Source: Hirschia sp964352025 (GTDB taxonomy: Bacteria; Pseudomonadota; Alphaproteobacteria; Caulobacterales; Hyphomonadaceae). From it: a stretch of 64,000 bases of DNA. Where the stretch lies: the NCBI GenBank assembly GCA_964352025.1, contig CAYGPZ010000001.1:186001-250000 (forward strand), written 5' to 3'. A program made the position numbers and the translations under genes. The notes under the pieces are model-generated. The model was not told the DNA's origin and did no database searches. It saw only the letters and a list, made by a program, of their open reading frames with translations. Shown here one piece after another: positions 9,221 through 16,576 of the stretch; positions within the stretch are counted from its first letter, which is position 1; the number at the start of each line of letters is the position of its first letter.

Positions 9221-9568
9221 ATGACATATATACTTTTGACAAACCCAGCCTGTTCGACATGCCGAAATGGTTTAGCGCTTTTGCAAGAAAAAGGCATTGA
9301 GCCGACTTTGCGCAAATATATGAATGTCTCAGAACAATTGTCTGAAGAAGAGTTGCGCGATATCGCGAAAAAACTGGGCAATGTTGAGCCACATGCTTTC
9401 TCACGTCCTAAAAACCTGAATGCTGACGATCTGGACCCAGAAATGTCATCTGACGAATTGTTTAAAGTGATGGCAGCAAACCCTAAATATATTCAACGAC
9501 CGATTTTGATTAAAGGCGATAAAGCCATATTAGGTCGTCCAATCGAGAAAATGCTGGACCTGATTTAG
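9221..9568 (+). CDS. ArsC-family arsenate reductase-like protein
   Basis: The 115-aa protein is a thioredoxin-fold ArsC/Spx-family member with the catalytic loop NPACSTCRNGLALL (CxxC near residues 11-14) and the conserved IQRPILIKGDKAILGRP motif near residue 90. In true glutaredoxin-dependent ArsC enzymes the first Cys attacks arsenate. No other arsenic gene is nearby, so a housekeeping redox role (YfgD-like) is equally likely. It sits between two ethylmalonyl-CoA pathway candidates on the same strand. Confidence 0.85.
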   Translation: MTYILLTNPACSTCRNGLALLQEKGIEPTLRKYMNVSEQLSEEELRDIAKKLGNVEPHAFSRPKNLNADDLDPEMSSDELFKVMAANPKYIQRPILIKGDKAILGRPIEKMLDLI

Positions 9569-9641
9569 ATTTCTAACTTCTCTCAAAAATAATAGTTAAA
9601 CGACATCCTATCGTGGATATAGGAATGCTTGGAGTATCCTT

Positions 9642-10763
9642 ATGAACCAATCTCTCAAAGATGCGATGGCGGGAGCCTTTGGACAAGAAGTTGTTCAAAA
9701 GGCTGAATCCAAGTCCAAAGTGAAATCTTCCAAAGGGAATTACTTTGAAGATTTTCACGTTGGTATGCGCATTATTCACCCAACACCAAAGACGGTGACA
9801 GAAGGGGATGTGGCTCTAAACACTGCGCTGACCAATAGTCGTTACGCTTTGTTTTCTTCGGACAGGTTTGCACAGGATTGTGGGTTGGAAGCAGCGCCGA
9901 TTGATCCATTGTTGGTGTTCCATATCATCATAGGAAAAACGGTTGCCGATATCTCGATCAATGCCATTGCTAATCTTGGTTATTCTGACGCTATTTTTGT
10001 AACGCCTGTTTTTCCGGGTGATACACTACGCTCAGTGTCTGAGATTATAGGCCTGAAAGAGAATTCTAGCCGCCGGAATGGTGTGGTTTATGTGCGCACC
10101 ACTGGATTGAACCAGAATGATGAAGTCGTCTTCTCATTTGTGCGTTGGGTTATGGTGCAAAAGCGTGAAGAGTCGTCGCCAGCGCCGGAAAAAGTGATCC
10201 CTGAGTTGCGCGATCATGTTCCTGCGAATGAATTATTACCGCCTATGATGGATACTGATAATTGGAATTGCGATCTTTCAGGTAGTCCACACTTGTTTGA
10301 AGATTATGACATTGGCGAGAAGATTAATCACTATGATGGTGGTACAATTGAAGAAGCTGAACACCAAATCGCGACACGTCTCTATCAAAACACTGCAAAA
10401 GTACACTTCAATCTACTTGAGCAAAGAAAAGCACGTTTTGGAAAACGTCTTGTCTATGGTGGCGCGGTGATTTCATTGGCACGGTCTTGTGCTTTTAATG
10501 GTCTGGCAAATGCTGCGCAGATACTTGCATTTAACGGGGGTGCACATGTGAACCCGACTTTTGCGGGAGACACAATCTACGCATGGTCAGAAGTGCTCGA
10601 TAAAGCAGATATATCAGCTGAATTTGGTGCACTTAGATTGCGCTTGGTGGGTACGAAAAACCTACCTTGTACAGAATTTCCATACAAAGATGCTGACGGG
10701 AAATATCTGGAAAACGTTGTGCTTGATTTTGATTATTGGGCAGCCATTCCCAAAAGGGGCTAA
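9642..10763 (+). CDS. mch: mesaconyl-CoA hydratase (beta-methylmalyl-CoA dehydratase), MaoC double hotdog
   Basis: The 373-aa protein has two MaoC-like hotdog halves. The first holds GNYFEDFHVGMRI and HPTPKTVTEGDVAL; the second holds FEDYDIGEKINHYDGGTIEE, the acid/base region and FAGDTIYAWSEV. Such an arrangement, together with IDPLLVFHIIIGKTVADIS and NAIANLGY, matches what I recall of mesaconyl-CoA hydratase from the ethylmalonyl-CoA pathway, which interconverts mesaconyl-CoA and beta-methylmalyl-CoA. The neighbouring CoA-ester lyase homologue supports that pathway. The Lys/Ser-rich first 35 residues are a variable leader. Confidence 0.9.
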   Translation: MNQSLKDAMAGAFGQEVVQKAESKSKVKSSKGNYFEDFHVGMRIIHPTPKTVTEGDVALNTALTNSRYALFSSDRFAQDCGLEAAPIDPLLVFHIIIGKTVADISINAIANLGYSDAIFVTPVFPGDTLRSVSEIIGLKENSSRRNGVVYVRTTGLNQNDEVVFSFVRWVMVQKREESSPAPEKVIPELRDHVPANELLPPMMDTDNWNCDLSGSPHLFEDYDIGEKINHYDGGTIEEAEHQIATRLYQNTAKVHFNLLEQRKARFGKRLVYGGAVISLARSCAFNGLANAAQILAFNGGAHVNPTFAGDTIYAWSEVLDKADISAEFGALRLRLVGTKNLPCTEFPYKDADGKYLENVVLDFDYWAAIPKRG

Positions 10764-10767
10764 TGTG

Positions 10768-11187
10768 ATGGATGCGTTTTCTCTTGCGACATTGTCTATT
10801 GCTGTTCTGCTGTCTTCCATTGTGCGGCTCATTCGTACTGATGCCGCTTGGAAAGCTGTCGATGAGAATTACGCGGGGGCGGAACATCTTCGTGATCTGA
10901 CTGGGGTTATTAAACGCGAAAGCCTTCAGGATATTTTTGGTCCGCCGACATTGGAAGGTATTTTCAATGTCAGCCGACCCGAAGTAGAGAAAAATAGGCA
11001 GATCACAGGCCATTTGATGGGCAATCTCAAGTTTGATGGATTGTCTGTTCTTATTGCTTTATTGGCCCTCATCTGGAAGCCATATGGAAGTTTAGGCGAT
11101 GTCCTAAATTTATTCTTGATGATTGCCGTCCTTTACCAGCTTGCAGGCTGGGGGGCGACGGCAATGCTGATGAAGGACAAGGCCTAA
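10768..11187 (+). CDS. small predicted membrane protein of unknown function
   Basis: The 139-aa protein follows mch by only 4 nt and has an AGGGG Shine-Dalgarno eight bases before the ATG, so it is probably in the same operon. A GTG directly before the ATG is an alternative start. It has a hydrophobic N-terminal helix (about 3-18) and two hydrophobic segments near residues 88-102 and 108-130, with a polar middle. I do not recognise a family. Its stop overlaps the convergent membrane protein gene by 4 nt. A longer reading into mch in another frame was rejected. Confidence 0.75.
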   Translation: MDAFSLATLSIAVLLSSIVRLIRTDAAWKAVDENYAGAEHLRDLTGVIKRESLQDIFGPPTLEGIFNVSRPEVEKNRQITGHLMGNLKFDGLSVLIALLALIWKPYGSLGDVLNLFLMIAVLYQLAGWGATAMLMKDKA

Positions 11188-12179
11188 TTTACTTGTAAGG
11201 CGCGTTGCTTCTGCCAAAGGTCAAACCGCGTGATGCCAAAGGCGACACCCACCATTGTGAATCCTGCAAGGACGACAATGCCTGGTTCAGCGCCAAACAT
11301 ATCAAATAGTTGGGTGTAGAAGTGTATCGCTAAAAATGTTGCGGCGGTATTAGCAAGGAAGCGTCTGTGGTCTTTCGTTCCGAGCCAGATACAGATGATT
11401 AGAAATAATGCCCAACCGAATGAAAACACTCCCTCAGAAATTTGGAAGGCTGTTTCTCGCCAAGCATTTCTTGCTTCCCAGCCATCATCCGATGCCCATA
11501 TCTCACCGACATAATCACCCCAGAGTGACCCAACCCAAAAAGCAAAATTGACCATGAAGAAGGATACGCGCGCTGCAACGGTTGTGATTGAATGCCACTG
11601 TTCTTCAAGCTTATCGCGAATGAAATAAAGACCGCCTGCTATAAGCGTAAATATGATGATTGTGATCAGGGATTCTTTGACAAAAATGGAATAGCTTGCG
11701 TGCCAATACATTGTTCCTGACCCGATCAACGTTCCTACGGTCAGAGGGGCAAGGGCTGCTAGAAAACCTTGGCGGAATAATATTGCGCCACCGGTAAAGA
11801 GACCTAAAGCCACGAATTGCGGCACCATATTCATATTCTCTGGCCATGTTTCTGCGGCTTGCCATGCTGTCCATCCAGCAAGGCCAAGACATCCCATGAC
11901 AATAAGCGCGTGAGAGAGAATACGCCAATCGTCTGATTTTATGAAGAAGAGCGCGCTTCCTGCACCAAGTGAGAGGATGGCGAGCATAAGCCCCATAGTT
12001 GCTGATGGTTCTAAGGCGATAACACCCGCTGCAACTGCAATGGCACCGAGTATCATAAAGATATTGGATATTAATCCATTTCGTTTGGAAGGTACGGCAA
12101 GGGAAATAAGCCTATCGGCTTCCTCTTGCGTTATTTTTTGGTCCGCAATTAAGCGATCCAATTCCAGTGTTATCTTCAT
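11184..12179 (-). CDS. DUF2157-like polytopic membrane protein
   Basis: The 331-aa protein begins with a short cytoplasmic segment (MKITLELDRLIADQKITQEEADRLIS) that resembles the N-terminus of DUF2157 proteins, followed by about nine hydrophobic segments from residue 35 to 320. Function is unknown for the family. It is convergent with the mch-linked small membrane protein and ends in a 4-nt overlap with it. An AGGA lies just before the ATG. Confidence 0.75.
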   Translation of the reverse strand: MKITLELDRLIADQKITQEEADRLISLAVPSKRNGLISNIFMILGAIAVAAGVIALEPSATMGLMLAILSLGAGSALFFIKSDDWRILSHALIVMGCLGLAGWTAWQAAETWPENMNMVPQFVALGLFTGGAILFRQGFLAALAPLTVGTLIGSGTMYWHASYSIFVKESLITIIIFTLIAGGLYFIRDKLEEQWHSITTVAARVSFFMVNFAFWVGSLWGDYVGEIWASDDGWEARNAWRETAFQISEGVFSFGWALFLIICIWLGTKDHRRFLANTAATFLAIHFYTQLFDMFGAEPGIVVLAGFTMVGVAFGITRFDLWQKQRALQVN

Positions 12180-12344
12180 TTTCCTGCTCTTTTAATTATC
12201 GAAATGTAAATTATTTTTGATGTTTGGCAGTTGAATTTGTCTACATTACGACAGTTTTATGTTTCGTTTTCTACTTTCAGGGTGGCCTAATCTGACGGAT
12301 TCAGCAAATTTGAGGAAAAATCGGTTCTAAGAAATGCTTTGTTG

Positions 12345-12923
12345 ATGTCTAAATTATATTTCCACTACGCGGCGATGAATGCGGGAAAATCTACACTGTT
12401 ATTGCAGGCTGCCTATAATTATGAAGAACGAGGCATGCATACTTTTTTGATGACATCATCTTTGTATGCTGATGATGAAAATGGCGCGATTTCCTCGCGA
12501 TTGGGTTTAGGTGCGGACGCGACATTATTTGATGAGAATAGCGATGTATTCGCCGTCATTTCCCAATCACAACATACAAAATCTATAGATTGTGTGTTTG
12601 TCGATGAAGCGCAATTTTTAACAGCCGATCAGGTTTGGCAATTGGCGCGTGTGGCAGATCGCCTTGATATACCGGTCATGTGCTATGGTTTAAGAACTGA
12701 TTTTCAAGGAAAACTCTTTGAAGGTTCCATGCAATTACTGGCGATTGCGGATCACTTACGAGAGATTCGTACGATCTGCCACTGTGGTTCCAAAGCGACC
12801 ATGGTCCTACGCAAAAATTCAGATGGTGAAACAGTCACGCAAGGCGAACAGGTAGATATTGAAAAGTCAGTATATGTGTCGCTATGTCGTCGTCATTGGG
12901 AAGATGAAGCCGGCCTCTACTAG
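12345..12923 (+). CDS. tdk: thymidine kinase (type II)
   Basis: The 192-aa protein phosphorylates thymidine in pyrimidine salvage. It has the Walker A loop MNAGKST near residue 12, the Walker B-like DEAQFL with the catalytic Glu near residue 85, the lasso region DFQGKLFEGS, and the C-terminal zinc ligands in ICHCGSKA and SLCRRHW. Length matches the family. I chose the ATG at 12345 after two TTG codons; no strong Shine-Dalgarno is seen. It converges on the coiled-coil membrane protein gene with a 4-nt overlap of ends. Confidence 0.95.
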   Translation: MSKLYFHYAAMNAGKSTLLLQAAYNYEERGMHTFLMTSSLYADDENGAISSRLGLGADATLFDENSDVFAVISQSQHTKSIDCVFVDEAQFLTADQVWQLARVADRLDIPVMCYGLRTDFQGKLFEGSMQLLAIADHLREIRTICHCGSKATMVLRKNSDGETVTQGEQVDIEKSVYVSLCRRHWEDEAGLY

Positions 12924-13582
12924 ATTGCGATCAACGCCCAGGTGAGGGTGGCTGAATATGCTATCAACATAATTCCTGCTTTTGCCAACGCTATCCCCGC
13001 ATGGGTCCGAACGATGGGAACGCTCGCTGTTGCGGCGACTTCAGAAATGGCGTCAGCGATTTGCTGGGATATGTCTTCTTGGGAATAGCGAGAAAGCGCG
13101 ATCCAGTATTTAACTTTGGAGTCTTTGGTTTGTTCCATCACTTGTTCATAAGCATTGTCAAAAACAGTGGCAGCCACCATTTCTCTGACGGCTTGAAACA
13201 GGTTCCATTTATGCCTTTTGCTGAGTGTCCATAATTGTTTGATAGTCGGGTAGGACACGATTGCGTCGCGAACTAAGAAAAGCGCAAGTGCAAGAGCGAC
13301 CACATACCCCATGGGTTCGCGCTCTAATACACCTAGAAAATAAAGAGCGACAATGAACGCGATGAATACCGCTTTGAAAAGGAGGTTTTGTATAAAACCT
13401 CTAAGTTGTTCACTCACGATCGTTTTAACTTGAGCTTCTAGATCGAGGATCGCGTTTTGTTGGGCTTCTTCTATTTTGGCTTCGATTTTCTGCTCGATTT
13501 TTCTATCGAGCTGATTGCGGGCCAAAGCGGCTCCGCCCGTGAAAGCTGCTGCGGCTAATCCTATAACGCGAAATATGGACAT
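12920..13582 (-). CDS. membrane protein with coiled-coil N-terminal segment, unknown function
   Basis: The 220-aa protein has a small hydrophobic start (SIFRVIGLAAAAFTGGAALA), a charged coiled-coil-like stretch rich in E/K/Q (about 23-60), two central hydrophobic segments (about 66-105), an amphipathic middle and a C-terminal hydrophobic segment (about 195-218). I do not recognise the family. It lies 20 nt behind the TPR protein gene on the same strand and is probably co-transcribed with it. Confidence 0.7.
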   Translation of the reverse strand: MSIFRVIGLAAAAFTGGAALARNQLDRKIEQKIEAKIEEAQQNAILDLEAQVKTIVSEQLRGFIQNLLFKAVFIAFIVALYFLGVLEREPMGYVVALALALFLVRDAIVSYPTIKQLWTLSKRHKWNLFQAVREMVAATVFDNAYEQVMEQTKDSKVKYWIALSRYSQEDISQQIADAISEVAATASVPIVRTHAGIALAKAGIMLIAYSATLTWALIAI

Positions 13583-13602
13583 TTAGTGGTGTACCGGTTG
13601 GT

Positions 13603-14523
13603 CTATTCTTTAGCGTTTTCGCATTCTAGAATGTTATCAAATAAAGGATGCCGTGGCGCTAATTTTTGTGCTCTGGTTTGAGCTTCCCATGCTTCATCAC
13701 ATTTTCCTAGGCTTGTATATGCAAGCGCTTCATTGAAATGGATATTCGGGTTTTTATCGTCTTGTTCCAGTGCGATTTTGCAAAATGGCAGGCCTTGTTC
13801 AGCAAGTCCCATACGCGTCAACAACAAGCAATGACTGCTTAAGAAGAGGGGATTGTCTGGCTGACCACTCACGACTTTTGCGGAATATAGAAGGGCGGCA
13901 TCAAACTCTTCAATGCTCGATAAAACACCAGCTCTTCGCGCAGCATCCATTAAAGAGCTTATGGGAAGGGCCTGATATTGCTTTAGAATGTCTGTCGCAT
14001 TTTGCGTGTTTAAATGGGCAGTAACTGGAACGAGTACTTCTAAAACGGGTTCGAGCAATTCTTCATCGAGTTCAATGTCGGTATTGCCGCCAAGTTTGTT
14101 TTCTTTAATCCAGCGATGTGCAAATTCTGCGTGATTTCTCGCTTTTGTATCTTCGCCCACGCGCCAATATGTGCTGGCTCTCAAGGCGTGGGCATATGCA
14201 TCCAGCTGATCGGCACCGCCATCTGCTGGTGTGCTTAAATCAAAAAAACGCGCTGCCGATTGATAGTCTTGATTGAAATAAGCTTGGCCACCAATATTGG
14301 AATAGGCGAGCATTGAGGCCTGCGTACCTGGATCTGCTTGTTGTGCACAATCGACCCATTTTGAAGGATCGTCAAAAGCTTCAACACAGGACTCCGGCAC
14401 AGCCAAAGTTGGTGTTTCTGTCGCTTTGGATTCTTGCGAATGTGCAGGCTGGCCTATACAAAACGAAATCGACATTATGGTTAATATGGTAGACATCAAT
14501 TTCGAATGCTTCTGGATAGGCAT
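13603..14523 (-). CDS. exported TPR-repeat protein
   Basis: The 306-aa protein has a signal peptide (about 1-31, ending ..PAHSQ) and helical repeats of tetratricopeptide type: GGQAYFNQDYQSAARFFDLST near 76 and a C-terminal pair (DNPLFLSSHCLLLTRMGLAEQGLPFC, NPNIHFNEALAYTSLGKCDEAW, each read in part). It is probably periplasmic and mediates protein contacts. A GGAG precedes the ATG. The downstream membrane protein gene is likely its operon partner. No specific role can be assigned. Confidence 0.75.
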   Translation of the reverse strand: MPIQKHSKLMSTILTIMSISFCIGQPAHSQESKATETPTLAVPESCVEAFDDPSKWVDCAQQADPGTQASMLAYSNIGGQAYFNQDYQSAARFFDLSTPADGGADQLDAYAHALRASTYWRVGEDTKARNHAEFAHRWIKENKLGGNTDIELDEELLEPVLEVLVPVTAHLNTQNATDILKQYQALPISSLMDAARRAGVLSSIEEFDAALLYSAKVVSGQPDNPLFLSSHCLLLTRMGLAEQGLPFCKIALEQDDKNPNIHFNEALAYTSLGKCDEAWEAQTRAQKLAPRHPLFDNILECENAKE

Positions 14524-14709
14524 ATGTCAGTCTCCAAAATGTTTAGACGTTGTTTGTCTCATCCTAACAGCCGAATAAGACGATTTGAGGTTGGCTGACA
14601 GCATATCTTCGAAATAACGGGCAAAAATGTGTCACGAACTGTAGAATTAATGATGATTTTTGAAAGCGTCTTCATAAAAAAATCAAATTCTGTATGTCAT
14701 AACGTCATC

Positions 14710-15135
14710 ATGAATTTTAGATCTCAATCCTTTCCGCAAATTCTGCTTTTCGGCGCTGGTATGGTGTTCGGTGGGCTTATCGCACTTTTTACGTGGGGTA
14801 TGCTCCGGCAGGATGATCCTGCAAGTTCGTTGTTCTGGTTTGAACTACCTTATCAGGACAAAATTCTGCATTTTGTTGCTTTTGGCATGATGGCGGTACC
14901 CGCAGGATTAGTCCTTCCAAGACGTTATTTGGGCTTTATTTTTATGTGTATGACAGCTTTGGCTGCAGGCATGGAGATAGCTCAGGAAGCCAGCAATATG
15001 GGGCGTACTGGTTCGGTTTATGATTTTATAGCCAGTACTTTAGGTGCGTTGGTTGCCTGTGCTGGACTATTGTTTCTAAGACGAATGGTAAGCCGGAAAT
15101 TTGATACAAATACCGATAATATTGCTGAAGCTTAG
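14710..15135 (+). CDS. VanZ-like membrane protein
   Basis: The 141-aa protein has four hydrophobic segments and the VanZ-family pattern DKILHFVAFGMMA followed by a Glu/Gln helix (MEIAQEASNMGRTGS) and YDFIASTLGA. The family function is mostly unknown; one member confers low-level teicoplanin resistance. I chose the internal ATG because family similarity begins there. An upstream ATG at 14629 in frame would add 27 polar residues, and neither start has a strong Shine-Dalgarno. Confidence 0.75.
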   Translation: MNFRSQSFPQILLFGAGMVFGGLIALFTWGMLRQDDPASSLFWFELPYQDKILHFVAFGMMAVPAGLVLPRRYLGFIFMCMTALAAGMEIAQEASNMGRTGSVYDFIASTLGALVACAGLLFLRRMVSRKFDTNTDNIAEA

Positions 15136-15168
15136 GCAAATTACTTTCGATTAAAATTTATTCTATTC

Positions 15169-15196
15169 TTGTCTGCCTCGGCTCTATGGTTAATAT
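15169..15196 (+). promoter_or_regulatory. candidate promoter of the macro-domain/patatin operon
   Basis: A TTGTCT -35-like element (15169-15174) and a TAATAT -10-like element (15191-15196) are separated by 16 bp, 40 bp before the macro-domain gene. An imperfect small dyad (TATCG at 15206, CGATA at 15217) follows in the leader. Confidence 0.4.
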
Positions 15197-15235
15197 GGGC
15201 ACCAGTATCGTATAGCCGATAGGTTGGTGGGACAG

Positions 15236-16576
15236 ATGACCGACGAATTACAGGCGAAGAGCAAGCTTTCAGATATCGATTCCGATACCATTGATTTGGT
15301 ATTGATTGCCCCCTTTAGCAAAGAAGGGCGGGCTGAGTTTGAGAATTTTTGTAATGAAGTTGTAGGACCTGCAGTTATGCGGGTGGAAAACCGCACGGGG
15401 CGGCGCGTTCAAACGGCTTTTCTCAATGACTTTCTATATGATGATGCCATTGAGCATGAGAACATATATCGCTTGCTTCATTTGGCGGACATTGTGATCG
15501 CTGACGTGACGTCCAAAAATGGAAAACTCGACGATAAAGTGTTGAGCGCGTTTTCTATTCGTCAGGCTTTGACGCCTAATCCAGCTATTCCAGTGTCCAG
15601 AAATAATGAATCTGCGGATTATCCTTTTAATATTGCGTCTCTGGTTTTAAGTGCGTTTTCCGAGAATGGGAAAATCAATGCGCAGACCATATTGTATGGA
15701 GAAATTTTGTCGGCTGTGGAAGGAAAACCCAGCCGAAAATATATGAGTGATGTATATGCGAGTCTGAGTGCATTGCGTTCTGACTTACGGGGTGCTCCTA
15801 ATAGTGAGGATCAAGCTCCGCAATATGAAAAGATTGGCTATCGTCCAAGGCATAATCGACCTGACGTACATCCGCCTAGCTTTGAAGTCGCAATTGGTGA
15901 TTTGCGGCTCGTTAAAAATATAGACGTCTGGATCAATCCTGAAAATACTCACATGGAAATGGCACGTGTGTTTGATTCATCTATCTCGGGAATAATCCGG
16001 CATATGTCTGCGCAATGGTCGAACTCGGGACGACGTTCTGATGACTATGTTCGTCGTAAGCTTGCGGAAGAAATGACAGGTGAAATGGTTGCTCCCGGAG
16101 CGGCACTGATGACGTCATGTAAAGGGCGGTTACGGGAAGAGCATCGCGTTAAAAAAGTCGTCCATGTTGCAGCCATCTCCGTCAATGGCGATGACCCGGG
16201 ATGTGGCTATGTCGCAGTAGAAGATGTTGGTGTCTGTCTTACGCAAGCGCTTCAGAAAATTCAGGATTATAATCTCAGTTGGATGGGACGAGGGCACAAT
16301 CGTTTGGCAAGTGTCATTACGCCTTTGCTGGGGGTAGGTTCGCACCCTGAGACGGCATCCAAAAACGTTCATTCAATGTTGAACCATGCCGTGCAGTTCT
16401 TTGACTCAAATCCCGATTGCCTTATCGATAGGTTTGTTATTTTAGCGTATTCTGTTGAAGACAAACGCCTGATCAAAAAAGCGCTTCAGCGGATTCCGCA
16501 ATTGAGCAACTCACTTGGAGTCGCAACGCCTCAAACGTCTACTCATTTGGATAATTCGATCATCGGAGGGAGTTGA
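15236..16576 (+). CDS. two-domain sensor-like protein: deoxyribosyltransferase/TIR-like domain plus macro domain
   Basis: The 446-aa protein has two recognisable parts. Residues about 18-140 show the nucleoside 2-deoxyribosyltransferase-like (TIR/DUF4071-related) pattern LVLIAPFS ... LLHLADIVIADVTSKNG ... SIRQAL. The Glu usual in the family motif (YELGxRxAL) is replaced by Ala near residue 105, so it may bind rather than cleave a nucleotide. Residues about 215-425 read as a macro domain: EVAIGDLR, VWINPENTHM (VNaaN-like), a Gly-rich segment, VVHVAAISV, and TPLLGVGSHPET as the second phosphate loop. Macro domains bind ADP-ribose or related ligands. The ATG at 15236 has GGTGGGA upstream and is preferred over TTG 15224. 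Its TGA stop shares one base with the start of the patatin gene. I infer a ligand-sensing or ADP-ribose-metabolising partner of the membrane phospholipase. Confidence 0.75.
   Translation: MTDELQAKSKLSDIDSDTIDLVLIAPFSKEGRAEFENFCNEVVGPAVMRVENRTGRRVQTAFLNDFLYDDAIEHENIYRLLHLADIVIADVTSKNGKLDDKVLSAFSIRQALTPNPAIPVSRNNESADYPFNIASLVLSAFSENGKINAQTILYGEILSAVEGKPSRKYMSDVYASLSALRSDLRGAPNSEDQAPQYEKIGYRPRHNRPDVHPPSFEVAIGDLRLVKNIDVWINPENTHMEMARVFDSSISGIIRHMSAQWSNSGRRSDDYVRRKLAEEMTGEMVAPGAALMTSCKGRLREEHRVKKVVHVAAISVNGDDPGCGYVAVEDVGVCLTQALQKIQDYNLSWMGRGHNRLASVITPLLGVGSHPETASKNVHSMLNHAVQFFDSNPDCLIDRFVILAYSVEDKRLIKKALQRIPQLSNSLGVATPQTSTHLDNSIIGGS

Noticed and set aside
10561..10767. N-terminal extension of the small membrane protein into mch
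   Set aside because: The extension overlaps mch in another frame, while a good Shine-Dalgarno and start lie at 10768.
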